Source of the DNA: Eudorina sp. 2006-703-Eu-15 | Lineage: Eukaryota; Chlorophyta; Chlorophyceae; Chlamydomonadales; Volvocaceae | DNA length: 64,000 nt | Direction: 5' to 3' | NCBI GenBank assembly: GCA_003117195.1 | Contig: BDSI01000065.1 | Location: 602,723-666,722, forward strand | Shown here: piece after piece, positions 33,273 to 45,482 of the stretch | Layout of the letters: each line of letters starts with the position of its first letter | Position numbering within the stretch: position 1 is the stretch's first letter | Notes under the pieces: model-generated | The model's database searches: none | What the model was told of the DNA's origin: nothing | The model's input: only the letters and a program-made list of their open reading frames with translations | Made by a program: the position numbers and the translations under genes

Positions 33273-36200
33273 TTACCGCGACTGGTACTTCTTGAACTGC
33301 ATGGTCACCAGCGCCAAAAGGAAAAAGACGATGAAGAACAGCGACAAGTAGCCCATGTACGCCCACTTGTCCACGTTGGCGAGGCTGTAGTACGACAGCA
33401 CGGTGCCGCCGCCTGTGGTGGTCCCCGAGACAGTGACAGCGACACGAAAGAGAACGAGCGGTGTAACCAGCGGGTGGAGACGAGGGAGCTGTTGGCGGGG
33501 CCTCAAGCGCTGCTGTTTTCTGACGAAATCGCAGCACAGCTGCCCACAGACAGGCGGACGGACGGACGGACATGCCGAGGGCCGGCTCGCCGAGTGGTCT
33601 TGGAGGAAAGCCGCGCGCACCACCGGTGCTCTACCGGTGCTCTACCGCCACTACCGGTGCTCGGCGAACCCCCCAGGAACAACGCTCAACAACAACAGCG
33701 CCCTGTGGAACAGCTCGCCGCGAAGCCGCTTTCCCTCCCTCCTCCTCCCTGCTCCCTCCTCCCCCTGGTTCTACCCTCAAAGAACAACCCGCCCTGGCCC
33801 AAGTGCATCTAGGGCACCGGCCCCTCCCCCGCCTGCATGCATGCAGGCACTCACCGAGCCACTGCGGGTCGCGCTTCTCAAACTGGTTCACCATCAGCGA
33901 CCCCCAGCTGTAGCGCAGGAAGTCTGGAGGGGCCACACCACAGCCAGCAGCAGCGGCACCCAAGGAGGGCCAGCAGGCAGCGCGCGCGGACGTCATCCGA
34001 TGCCGGCAAATGCGGTAGTTTGCCGCCGAGGTTAGGTACAGGTGTTTTGTATAGGCAGTTCACCCACGCACGTTCGACAGGTTGCACGGTAGGCGGGAAC
34101 CGCCTGGCTCGCTGAACGGCGCAGGACTGTGACGAGCGCCCGGGGCCCAACATGTTCCCCCAGGTCCATGCCCCCTCCCCAGCCCCCCGGCTCTGGAAAA
34201 GAGCCCAGCCGGTTCAGAGCCCAGCCCAGCAGTCGGCGGCCCGGCAGTCCCGGGGCCTCCTAACTCACCGATGTACGAGTACCACTTCCACCATGGCGGC
34301 ATTTCGTGGAACCGGAACAGGAAGCCGCCGAAGAACAGCAGCGTCACCACATAGGTGGGCAGCAGCGCGTTGGCCACGTCGAGGTTGGGCGAGATGGCGG
34401 CGATGAAGTAGGCGAGCACGATGCCGTTCGAGAGGGTAATGTAGTAGATGAGCCAAAAGGTGACCCACTCGCCTTGCAACTGGATACCTGCGGGGACACA
34501 GTACCGTACCGATAGCGGACGAAGCCAGATTGGATTTGATGGCAAAAGATGGGGATTGATGGAAAACGTTGGCAAACGACAGCAAACGATTGGAATTGAC
34601 GGCAAAAGATGGGAATTGATGGCAAATGATGGAGTGAGTCCTTTCCGTCAGCAAAAAACGGACAACGAATGGACGGACTTTGGAGGGCGCCAACGCAAGC
34701 CAGGCCGGCCCGGAGGGGGTTGACACGGCATCCTGCCGGCGCTGCCCAGGGGCGGCAGCAGGCGGTCGAACCACAGTGCGCACGGGGCCACCACCCAAGG
34801 GGCCACCACCCCAGTTGTCGGGACCAGGAAAGGACCTTGACGAAGTCGTCCCACCCACCCACCGTAGAACACGTAGGCCGAGATGCCCAGAGACGCGAGC
34901 CCCGCCAGCATCAGCTCGTCCACCATCTTACTAAGCAGGTACGTCACCACAAGGTACAGGCCGTCGTTGCGCTCGCGTGTGAAGAGGTTGCGCTCTGCGG
35001 GTGTGGGGTATGTGGGTGTGGGTGGGTGTGTAAGAAAACTCTAGAGCCGCGAGAAACAAGGAATCCAGCTCGGCAGGTGATGCAGGCGATAGCAATCTTT
35101 TATCGCATGTGTTTTTATGTGTGTAAAAGCAATCTGTTTGTGTGTATAAGAAAACTGAGCCGCGAGAAGCGAAGTCCAGCGTAACAGGCGATGCGGGCGA
35201 CTGTTTGTGGGTTTCATCAGCAGGCAGAACAGGAGTGCGTGACATGCGAGGGGCCGAGTGGCGCCCAAACGTTGTGTGCGCGCGCACACGCAGGGGTCAC
35301 GAGACGGACACGGCGCAGTACTTGTCTGCTGCTCTGATGGTAACAACCCAGTGGGTTGCATGGCAGGTATCATCCCGTGCCTGGGTGGTTACGGGCGGAT
35401 GTGTCGACCACCCCACTCACCCAGCACCAGGGCCGGCACGTACGCCGCCGCGCCGAAGGCGGGCAGGACGCACCACATGAACAGCACGGCGGCGATGTTG
35501 ACGTAGTTGCTGTCGACGAAGTTGTCGCCGATGCCCAGGTAGAGCGTCATAATCAGCAAACTGGGGGGGGAGCAGGGCAGGGCAGGTCAGATACAGCGGC
35601 TAGTGCTTCACGGGGACAACTGTTATACGGGGCCAACCGCTTCCGGGGGACAACTGTTTCACGGGGCCAAGGGGCCGCGACCTGGGCGACGTTAAAAGTA
35701 CAAAACGGCGCAATTGAGCAGGCAAAGGTACTTGAAACGATCCCCTTTACACAAACGTCTCATCACGACTTCCGCCCGGACATCGCTGACCCCACTGCCG
35801 TACTTGCCCATACCTGATCAGGATCTTGTCGCCGATGCGCGGCCCCAGGAACTGCCCGTCACGGTAGTTCTTAGAGGTGCGGTACTGCAGGGGGAGGGGG
35901 GCAGCAGGGTTGCCCGCACGGGATGTCCATCAGGCTTGTGTGAGGAGCCGCCAGTCGCTGTCGCTCGATTGCAATCGGTACCGGCCCCGGCGGTCCCAGC
36001 CTCGGCGGTCCCAGCACCGGCAGCCAGCCTCTATCTATCTCCTGCCCCACCCCCTTACCTTGATGAGCGTCTTGAGGCCCCACCACCAGGGGGTCACGGT
36101 GGCCGACCGCACAGCCAGCTCCTGATATGGGGGGAGGGAGGCGGAGGGATGGAGGGAGGGCAGGGGAAAGGACAGAGGGGAGGGGGAGGGAGAAGGCGAG

Positions 36201-39200
36201 GGACAAGGGGCGACAGGCAGCGTGCGCGGCGGAAGGTAGGTAACAGTGGAAACAGCGCCAAGGACACGTGAGGGGATGAGCGGACGTCCAGAGGGCTGTC
36301 ACTGCCAGTGGCAGGAGGGGCACGCGCGTGCGGCAAAGCAAGCTTGGGACACCGAAAGGGCCCCAAGCCTTGGGAGACCGCACGGGCAACGAGATACACA
36401 CGCTCACACACACGTTTTCACCCCCCCCCCACGGGCGCGGCTACTCCGTCTACCACCACAGGTCGGTAACGTATCTGTCCTTTCCGGGTTGGGTTGGGCT
36501 CGCCATTTGCTTGTTGTGGCACTGCGGCAGCGCGGCCGCGCCGCCACGCGCCCGCGCGCGGTCTCTATCTTTTCGTTTGCTCTGCAGGTACCGCACCCAG
36601 TAAGTATACTGAGTTATGCTGGGTGTGCCCGGGTTCGTTCTACGGGTTTGTTTATTTTTCTCAATTTACCCCCACCCCCCCCACACACACGCACCTTCTG
36701 GATCCTTTCCGGCAGCACATCCGTCGACTCGGACAGGTACCCGTCGATGAGCGCGGCGTTCTCACGGAACAGCTGCGAGCTGCGGAAGCAGGCGTCAAAA
36801 GACCGATGGTGGGTCCGTCACGGATGCGGGGTCAGTCATGGTAACAAAAATCAACGGTCGGCGGTTCGCCGGCCCATCGACAGCGCGCACGCAAGCAGTC
36901 AGCACCGGCGTCAGCCTTCCTACCCCGCCGGCTACTCCCATCGTCCCTGCAACTCAGGTCGTCAGAGGTGTGCGCAACCCTAACCCGCCCTGTAACTATA
37001 TCTACCCAGGAGAGCCAAAGGCGAGCCAAACCCACTTTGCGTAAAAGTCCGCCATTTCGTCGCTCTTCCCCGACAGGTCCGCCTCCGTGACCATGTCCAC
37101 CAGGTACTCGGCGTCGTTGTAGCCGGGCAGGAACTCCTTGGCGTTGGGGCAGCTGGACTGCGCAAACTCGATGGCGGAGTGGCCTGCGCCGCGGGGGGCA
37201 GAATTGGGTCGGGAAAAATGCCACGCCGGTGCAGAATGGGGCGTCGGACAAGATCGGAACGCAGGAGGGGGTGCAGGGGTGCGCGGCGGGGATGGCGACG
37301 CGGGGACAGGGGGACACACACACAGGCCGGCACCCCGCTTAGCTCCTACCTCGCGTCCCCAGGTACACGACTCGGCCCTTGACCAGCAGGATGAGCGAGT
37401 CGAACAGCGAGAAGCAGTAGCTGGTGGGCGAGTGGATGGTGGCGCAGATGGTCACACCGCCCCCAGCCAGCTCCTTCACCATGGTCATTACCTACGCAGG
37501 CAGGCAGGCAGGCAGGGGCCCTCACGCGCGGGCTATGACTTCTTAGCCCGCGCTATGACTTCTTACGGATTCCCGGTCGTGTCGTGTCGTACCGGGCCGG
37601 GCCCGAACGTCCCGACCGCGCGCAGGGCGGTCAACCCCGTAAAAGCACCGGCCCTGATGGCAACCCCAATCCAAACGCAACGCGTCGTTGGCCCCACAGC
37701 GTTTCCTTGTACCCCCCCCCAACCCGACCCGGGTTGCGCATCGTTGCGTTCAGCACGGTGCCACGCAGTCCACGGCGCGACACACACATCACACCGATCC
37801 TGCGGCCGCAGCCACCTCCTCCTCACCTCGTTGGAGGTGAAGCTGTCCAGCCCCGAGGTGGGCTCGTCCAGGAACAGCACGCGGGGGTTGGTGATCAGCG
37901 CGATACCTGCGTGCCGTACATGCACGGTGCCGTACATGCATGGGGGGTTGGGTAGGGGCCGAGTGGCCAGAACAACGCGAACAGCCATACGTTGAAGCAG
38001 GGTCGGGGCGGGGTGGAGGCAGGGTCGGGGCGGGGTGGAGGCAGGGTCGGGGCGGGGTGGAGGCAGGGTCGGGGCGGGGTGGAGGCAGGGACGGGGCGGG
38101 GTGGCGGCGGGGTCAGCCGTCCGCTCGCGGTTCGCCTTCAAGGTCGCTGAGGTCGCAACTGGACGGAATCCTGAGAGGTGCTACGGAGCCGCACATGGAC
38201 AGCAACGGGCCACGGTGGTTGAGTGACTTCCGATAGTCTTCTTTGACCGAACTGCGGAGGCTGTGTCGCGTGTCAGAGTAGCAGGGCCGCGAACTCCCCG
38301 TCAGACCGACGACACAGCCTCCGTAGGTCAGTCCAGGAAGACTGTGGGGCGCCGGAGCTGCAAGGGGGTGTTACAGAGCTGGCCCAATCCCAGCCCCAGC
38401 CTCAGCCCCAGGAGAACCCAATCCAACCCGACCCAGCCCCAGCCTCAGCCCCAAGCCACACCAATCCAACTCGCCCCAGCCCCGGGCCAACCCCAGTCTG
38501 GGCTTCCTTCACGGACCCAGTAGCCCTCGGCTCCTCGCCACACCATCAGACCCACCGATGTTGGTCCGCTTCGCCTGGCCGCCGCTGATGCCCTTGGCCA
38601 TGGCGTTGCCGATCTGCCGGCGGTTGGGAAATCCCACACGGGCAGGATATCAGCCAACAGACAGAGGATCACGGACCTGACGCGCCGCCGAGCGAAACCC
38701 CGCCGCTTTGCCGAGAGAAACCAGCTGCCATCAACCCACCGACATCGTGACACGTGCAAAACTCGGGAGCGAGAAGTCAAGAGTCAGGCAGGCTACCTGT
38801 GTGCACAACTGTATGTGTACCAACTACCACGGGGTGCTACCTGCCTGCGTTCACCCATGAAACACTCTTCCTCCCTCCCCGGCGCACCGTGACGTCCCTG
38901 CACCTCTGCAGCGCCAGTTTCTCTAGCAGGTCCTCCACCGCCTGCTTCTTCGACTCCAGGGGCTCCGAGATGGGCCGCTTCAGCTCCGCAGTGTACAGCA
39001 ACATCTCGTACACCGTCAAGGTACCCAGGAGGGTGTCGAACTGCAAATTCGGAAAGGTGCAGATGGTCAACAGGTCGTCATCAAGCGGATCTTGAAGGCA
39101 TGCCGTGCCGCACCGCTTCCTGTTGCAACTGAATTCTGTACTCCAGGAAAACCATTTCCAACTTCCCCTAACTAAACTTGAGAGGCTTACCTGTTCCACG

Positions 39201-40540
39201 TAGCCTTCGAATGCCAGTCGTCAAGATTCATCGAGCAGGGCAGGATGGGCATGCGGCCATTGGGCAGTGGGGGCAAAGAAGACGAGACTTAAAAGAAAAT
39301 CCTCAAAAGCAAACCCCACGAACGCAACGGAGTTTCCTCCTTTACACACCCTGCCCCAACAGGCGCTGAGGATGCGATACAGCGCTGCAAATGCTGTCAC
39401 GAACGATGGGCCTTTGCACTCCCACTCAAGGCGCACCAAACCGCCGCAGCCGCACAACCGCCCCTCACCTCAACACAAGAAAAGCAGTTCATGATGTGCG
39501 TTGCTCAATTCGCATCAAGAAACACGTGTCAGTCCGCGCACATGCAGAACACCGAAACCCCCGACGCAGGAAATGCACCTACCAGTGTACCGCCGCAGGA
39601 ACTGCGGGGTGGGCTTCTGGCCTGCGAAGGCGATGGTCCCCTCCGTGACACCCGCGTTCTTGCGACCCGCCAGCACATCCAGAAGCGTCGTCTTGCCGCT
39701 GCCGCTGGGACCCATCTGCGGGGGTGGATGTACGATGCACACAGCCAGTGAAAACAGTAAGCAAGGCGAGCTGTCGGACCAGACAATGTACGAAGCGGTA
39801 TCGGTGCGTTCGCGATGGTGTGGAACGGGGGCACATCGCCCAGGGGCGCATGCGGTGGGTTGCCGTGCATGCTGAGTAATGACCGCATTAAGTATGCCCT
39901 AGACTCAGCCAGCCAACGCCACGCCGTGTACGGCGAACAGTCCCTGTGCTCCCGCCCTTGGCCCTCGCCTCCGGTTGGGCATTGCCCACACCTCTTACCA
40001 GCGCTGCCATCTGGTGCGCCTCAAAGTAGCCAGCCACCTTCTTGAGCAGGTAAGCACGCTCGCCTTTCTTAGTGTTGGACGCGACATGGTAGTCCAAGTC
40101 CTGAGGGAAGAACAGACGTAGCGCATTATGCAATCGGCTTGGCGTACAGTGTGGTATGCACACCGTCACAGGAATTCATGTTACGCGGCTGAATGATCAA
40201 ACCAACAAAACCGACGCCAACGTAACGCCAAATGAAAACAAGGAACAAAGCAGCCCCGAGGGTGCAAGGTTCGGCAAGTACCTCTGCTATGAATTGCACA
40301 TGTTATGCGCTGGTGTGCTTGTTGCAATCCTTCAGTGACAGCCACCACCACAAAACTCTGCGGCCGATGCTTGTTATCGCCGCCAGCGGTCAAGACCACT
40401 AGATAAATATGTAGATTGAGACGTTTTCCATAGTATACCTTGAAAACAATGCGCATGCCCATGGGCGCAAACGTCTTCTCTCGTGCATATCCATTTTCTC
40501 CTTGCTCAACATCCAGCGGCTGTGTCCCGTTGACTGTCAT
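33273..40540 (-). CDS. Gene C: ABCG-type half ABC transporter (17 exons, 616 aa)
   Basis: Exons: 40439-40540, 39999-40100, 39583-39715, 39191-39204, 38888-39040, 38556-38613, 37827-37906, 37350-37491, 37036-37183, 36695-36779, 36059-36121, 35814-35884, 35421-35560, 34863-34994, 34269-34487, 33855-33923, 33273-33412. They sum to 1,851 nt with every phase matching and end in TAA. Domain order is nucleotide-binding then membrane, diagnostic of the ABCG subfamily: Walker [10 protein letters not shown] (70-78), Q-loop GYVEQ (Gln117), signature ISGGQAKR (177-184), Walker [13 protein letters not shown] (197-208), H-loop His234. The C-terminal half has several hydrophobic segments ([35 protein letters not shown]). 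Half-transporters act as dimers and export lipids or small amphipathic compounds; the substrate here is unknown. First ATG of the open frame is used. It is a tandem paralogue of gene D. Confidence 0.93.
34538..34640. repeat. Imperfect GATGGCAAAAGATGG-type repeat in gene C intron 14
   Basis: Several 18-22-bp units with GATGGCAAA and GGAATTGA cores, between exons 14 and 15. Confidence 0.7.
37998..38112. repeat. 22-bp G-rich minisatellite, 5 copies, gene C intron 6
   Basis: The unit GGGTCGGGGCGGGGTGGA plus GGCA is repeated five times, almost perfectly, between exons 6 and 7. Confidence 0.93.
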
Positions 40541-41347
40541 TTTGTGTAAAGTAGAAGCTCCACAAACCGCAGAATGCTCGGCACACAGCTGCTGCAACTG
40601 CGCAGCTTGGGTAAAAATTCAAAGAACTTAGCGCATTGTGAAGGATGCTGTGTGCACGCACTCTCAAACTTGAATATTTATTGGATATGAACAATAGCAC
40701 ACACTGTAGACGGTTGCGGGTGGTCACTTGGATTTGTCGGGGTTTACGCCCCAGACAACGAACTTTTACTCGGTCGTTAACCGGCCGCATGACGCCATTA
40801 CCGCACATGTAACCAAAGCATTTCCGCGTAATCATTCCCATTAAATTCTATATTAGGCATTCATTTTCCGATACTTTCTGGCGCCACTGCATCCTGTTTG
40901 AAGCATAACGAACCGAAGCGCGTTTCCAGGATGTCATGTCATCCTCCGAGTAAAGATAATGTACCTAGCCGAGCCATGTGAAATGACTGGGAGAACCCGT
41001 GTGTTGAGTGACCGGAGGACCAGAGCGGTTGCCGGAGACCGTTGCTTGCGGTTTGAGCGAATGCATGTATGCCCCATGACCCGTACTCGAATTGCCTCCT
41101 CACACTCTCTGAATACGAGCTAGCCACCGTCCAAGTCTTCGTTGCAGGTCGTCGGTTTGCTTGCAACCTATGCAGCACCCGCGCCCCTATCCGCCCCTAC
41201 ATACCCTACCTGCCCTACGTACCCCACTGTATGTTCACCCGATAGATGCCATATTTCTGTTCCCGCAACGTGTCAGTCCGTAGAAAGTATGGGACAATGT
41301 GCTGCTTTCCACGGCGTCATTTAGCAGCAGGCCACGGAGGGGCGCGC
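40541..41347. other. Gene C upstream region
   Basis: About 0.8 kb between the gene C start and the retroelement. It is AT-richer than the gene and has no convincing ORF. It should hold the gene C promoter. The retroelement junction is at 41348. Confidence 0.35.
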
Positions 41348-41398
41348 TGTAGCAGGATGCTATCAAAATAGGTATTGATCTGCGATCGCTTCGTGCGG
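41348..41398 (+). repeat. LTR 5' fragment
   Basis: TGTAGCAGGATGCTAT onward matches the LTR start at 47915 over about 51 bp with a handful of differences, then breaks into antisense integrase sequence. Confidence 0.85.
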
Positions 41399-42878
41399 GT
41401 GCGATTCACACGCTCGGTCTGCCCATCTGTGTGTGGGTGGTTCGCCGTGGACATTGCCAGCTCTGTACCCGACAAGGAGAACAGAGTCTGCCAGAAGGTG
41501 CTTGTGAACTTGGGATCTCGGTCAGACACAATGCTGTCGGGGTGGCCAAACATGGTGAAGATCCAATCATGCGCCACCTCGGCCAGGAACTCGGCCGTGA
41601 TGTCCGTCTTGCAAGGGATCAGCCGAATCATCTTGCTCAGCCGATCGACGAACACAGCAATTGCGTCATCGCCTCGGTGTGACTTGGGCAGTTGAGTGAT
41701 CAGATCCATCGAAATGGACTGCCACGGTCTCTCGGGGATCGGCAGCGGTTGGGCTTTGCCCGGCACTTTGCCATGCCTGGGTTTCATACGCTGGCAGGAC
41801 AGGCATGTGTCGATGTAGCGTCGAACATCATGGTCCATGTGCGGCCAGTGAAAAGAGCGGCTCAGGCGGGCCATGGTCTTGTCACGGCCAAGATGGCCAG
41901 CCAGAGGAATGTCATGCGCCTCGTGTAGCAACTTGGCGCGTAGACCTGGGATATCTGGAATCACCAAGCGTGCACGCAGGGCACCTGGGGGCTCGAAGTA
42001 GAGCAGCCCGTTGTACAGCTTGTACGGCGACTCGGGATTGGACATGGCCTGAAGGCGGAGCTGCATGTATTCAGCATCCTTGCGGTAACCCGCCTTGATC
42101 GTGTGGGCCAAGTCCTCCTTGGGTGCGGCGACTGTAACAGTCAGGGCCGCGGCTCGGAAATCGGGCAACCGACTAATCGCATCAGCCACGACGTTGGTCT
42201 TGCCAGGTTTGTGCTCGATGACGTAGTTGAATTCCTCCAACTCCATCAGCCAACGAGCCTGTCTGCGATTGAGCAGCGGCTGCGTCTTGAACTTGGATAC
42301 GGCGTCCAGATAGTGACTGGATGGGTGCGGACCCTTGAGATGGTGCCACCACACACGGAGGCAGTGCACAACTGCCATCATCTCCCGATCGTGCGCGGCG
42401 TACCGACACTCTGTGGGAGTGAGCTTGCGGCTCTCGTATGCGATGACTCGTTCTTTGCCGTCTTGGACCTGGGACAGGACGCCACCGGTCGCTTAATCTG
42501 ACGCGTCTGTGGTAACCGTGAAAGGCAAATTGGCGTCCGGCGGGGCGACGACGGGCGCACTCGTAAGCGCGTCCTTGATGGCTTGAAAGGCCTTGGTGCA
42601 ATCGTCGTCCCAACCCGTGATCAACTGCTTGGTGCCTTTGCCAGTGTGGCCGGCGAGCAGATTGGTCAGGGCGTAGCAAGGTGAGCGAATCTCTTAACCA
42701 TTCGGCGGTAGTACTGTGCAAGTCCCAAAAACGAGCGCAAATCCGTGATGGTCTGCGGCCATTTGGATACCGCATCGAGCTTGCGAGGGTCAGCACTGAT
42801 GCCATCAGCGCTCACGACGTGACCCAAGAAGTCGATCTCGGTGACACCGAAGGCACACTTGGATGCTTTAGCGTACAA
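41399..42878 (-). pseudogene. Retroelement RNase H and integrase (broken)
   Basis: After the RT frameshift the reading resumes with [15 protein letters not shown], typical of the RT-RNase H connection. It is broken again near 42680 (one base missing after LATP) and by TAA after TDASD at 42494-42496, where the RNase H core would continue with Ala-Thr-Gly-Gly-Val-Leu. From there one open frame gives RNase H end (EHKPGKTNVVADAISR), an integrase HHCC zinc finger (HEAHD, AGHLGR, CLSCQRMK) and the catalytic core with Asp in MDLITQLP, Asp in SDRDPKF and Glu in GQTERVNR. It ends at the inverted LTR junction, so the integrase C-terminus is lost. Confidence 0.88.
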
Positions 42879-44289
42879 CTAACTTGTGTTGTCGCAACAG
42901 CTTCAGCACTTGTACCAAGTGGTCTGCGTGCTCCTCAGTGGTCTTGGAGTAGATCAGGATGTCGTTGAGGTACACCAGTACAAACTGGTCCAGGAACGGA
43001 CGGAAGATGTCGTTCATCAGCCGTTGGAAGGTGGCTGGGGCATTGGTTAGCCCGAACGGCATGACCGTGAACTCGAAGTGCCCGTAACGTGTGTTGATCG
43101 CGGTCTTGGGAATGTCCTCCTCTGAAACTCGGATCTGGTGATAACCGGACTGGAGATCGATCTTGCTGAACACTTTGGCGCCGTGGAGGCGGTCCAGCAA
43201 TTCGTCTATGCGTGGCAGGGGGTAAACGTTGCGCACCGTGGCCTTGTTAAGGGCGCGGTAATCGATGCACATACGCAAACCACCATCCTTCTTGGACGCG
43301 AAGAGGACTGGGGCACCGTAGGGAGAGACGCTGGGCCGGATATGACCTTGGTCCAGCAACTTGGTGATCTGGGATTTGAGCTCAGCCAACTCTTCTTGCG
43401 ACATGCGGTACGAGTTCCGACTCATCGGCTCATGGGTATTGATGAGCTCGATCTTGTGGTCCACCGCACGCTGCAGTGGCATCCCCTTGGGTTCATTGAA
43501 CACGTCCGGAAACTGGTTAAGTACAGGCGACATGTCGACTGCGGGCTTGGGCCCTTCCGGGGTGTCATCAACCTCGCGTACGACGCAAAGGTTGTACGAC
43601 CATGTGGCTCGGACCAGGCGCTTGAACTGGAGGGCGGACAGCAGCTTGGGCTTACGCTCTTGCATGGCCGTGGGCGGGTCTGAGTGCAGGACCAGCGTTT
43701 TGGCGCCTTGGGAAAGCGTGAGCGTGTTCTTTTGCCAATCGATCTGGGGGTTGAATCGCTTGAGCCAGGGTTTGCCGAGTACCACGTCAAAATCGCCAAG
43801 GTCAGTGGCCGTAAGGGTAACACGGCTCTTGTGCGACTTGAGGCAGACGGGCACGTGGGGCAACACATGGGGGCAATCTTGGTACTGTCCGTTGGCTAGC
43901 TTGACCCGAAGGTCAGGCACAGCTTTGGCCGCCTTGAGGTCCTTCCGAGCGAGCCACTTGGTGCTGACAAAGTCACCGGTTGCGCCGCCATCCACAAGGA
44001 TGAGCGCTCGGCGGCCGCAAACTGATCCGGCGAAAAGCAGCTGCTGGGCACCTGCGTCCAGATGCACGGCTGCTAAGAAAAGCTCTGGTACTGGGGGCTC
44101 ATGAGCATCTTGGGCCTGGGAATTCGGGGCTGGGGTTACGGGTTCCGGGGTCTGGGGCTCGGCTAGGGGCACAGGGGATGTACTGGGTTCCTGGGGGTTC
44201 TCGGGTTCCTCTGGGGTGTTCCTGGTGGTTTCTGGGACAGGGCTTGGAACAGACGAACCTAGGGGTTCAGAGGCAAGGGCCCCTACCCC
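42869..44289 (-). pseudogene. Retroelement protease and reverse transcriptase (broken)
   Basis: A proline-rich linker leads to a retropepsin-like domain with [13 protein letters not shown] (Gly where Ser or Thr is usual after the catalytic Asp). RT motifs follow: [55 protein letters not shown] and [15 protein letters not shown]. The catalytic YxDD box reads YLND, whereas the nearly identical plus-strand copy has YLDD, so one catalytic Asp is lost. A four-base insertion (AAGTTAGTTG for AAGTTG) near 42880 shifts the frame. Confidence 0.9.
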
Positions 44290-44295
44290 CTAGGT

Positions 44296-45330
44296 TTACT
44301 TCTCGTTTTTTCGGAGCGGGCACTCGATCGCCTTGTGCTTGCCGGTGCGGCACCGGAAGCAGAGGCCGCTCTCCATGAGCTTCGCCTTCTCCTCGGCCGA
44401 CAGCTTCTGGAGCTTGGGCGGCGCGGAGGTATCGGTTTTGGGCTTGGGCGGCGGGCCGTTCTTGCCCTTCTTGGGCACGAACTTGCTTGGGTTGAGGGCG
44501 TTGACCTCCATGGCGCTGGTGTCCTTGGACGTGGAGGCACCGCCTTGGCGAGACGGCGCGCCAGCGCTCTTGATGGCGTGGTCAATGCTCTCGGCCTTGT
44601 CGCACAGCTCGCTGTAGGTGAGCTGGTCGGGCTTGGCCACCTGCACAGCCAAGGCAACGCGGACCTCGGTCGGCAGCGCCGCGATGAGGCGCTCCTTCTT
44701 CTCGGACGCTGCGATGTTGGGGATGTGCAGGCACAGCCGGTCGATCTGCGTGACCAACGCGGAGACCGACCCCTTGTACACGACCTTGCGCAGCTTGGCT
44801 CGGGCCTTGTCGGCGGCAAGGTGGTCCGTGAACTTCTGGGCCAGGTTGGCCGTGGCGTCTGGGTACGCGAACACCTTGCCCTCGATGTGGGTACGCCAGT
44901 ACAAGTAGTTGGCGTCACCCGTGAGCATCTGCGCCATGGTGGTCATGCGGCTGGTGTCGTTGAGGCCTAGGGCATCGAAGTAGTTGTTCGCCCGGTAGAT
45001 GAACTCGTCCCAACGCAGCTCGCCCTTCTTGCTTTCACCGGAAAAATTGGGCGGGCGCAGGTGCTTGAGCACATCTTTCATGACGAGGGCTTGCAACGGG
45101 GCTTGGTGCGCGGTCGCGTAGGCAGTTTGCTGTGCTACTTGCTGCGCCGTGTGGTGGGCAACGGCGGCGGCTTGCTGCTGCGCGACGGCGGCTGCGTGCT
45201 GCACAACTTGGTGGGCAGCGGCGCTAGCGGCTTGGTGTGCGGCTTGGGAAGCTTGCTCAGCTGCAGAGTTGATGGGGGACTGCAGCGTTTGCTGAACGTG
45301 ACGCACTATCTCAGGCATGGCTTCACGCAT
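44296..45330 (-). pseudogene. Retroelement Gag with CCHC zinc knuckle
   Basis: About 345 codons from the first ATG in frame (the frame is open a little further upstream). A Gln/Ala-rich N-terminal region is followed by a Ty3/gypsy-type capsid segment (LRWDEFIYRANNYFDAL) and a C-terminal CFRCRTGKHKAIEC, an exact CX2CX4HX4C knuckle. The stop TAA (44296-44298) is followed after one codon by TAG (44290-44292), and the pol frame continues in the same frame. Gag and Pol therefore were probably one polyprotein, now split by two stops, unless readthrough is used. Confidence 0.85.
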
Positions 45331-45482
45331 CAACTCTTGCACCAAGCTACACACGGCTGGGTCTTGGACAGGTGCAAGTGGGTGAGACTCAGCATGCTCG
45401 CTCAGAGCGGGGCGTTTGTTGTTCCTCCATTGTTACAATTCAGAGGAACTAACCCTCGACAACAACCACCGCCACTCGCAAA

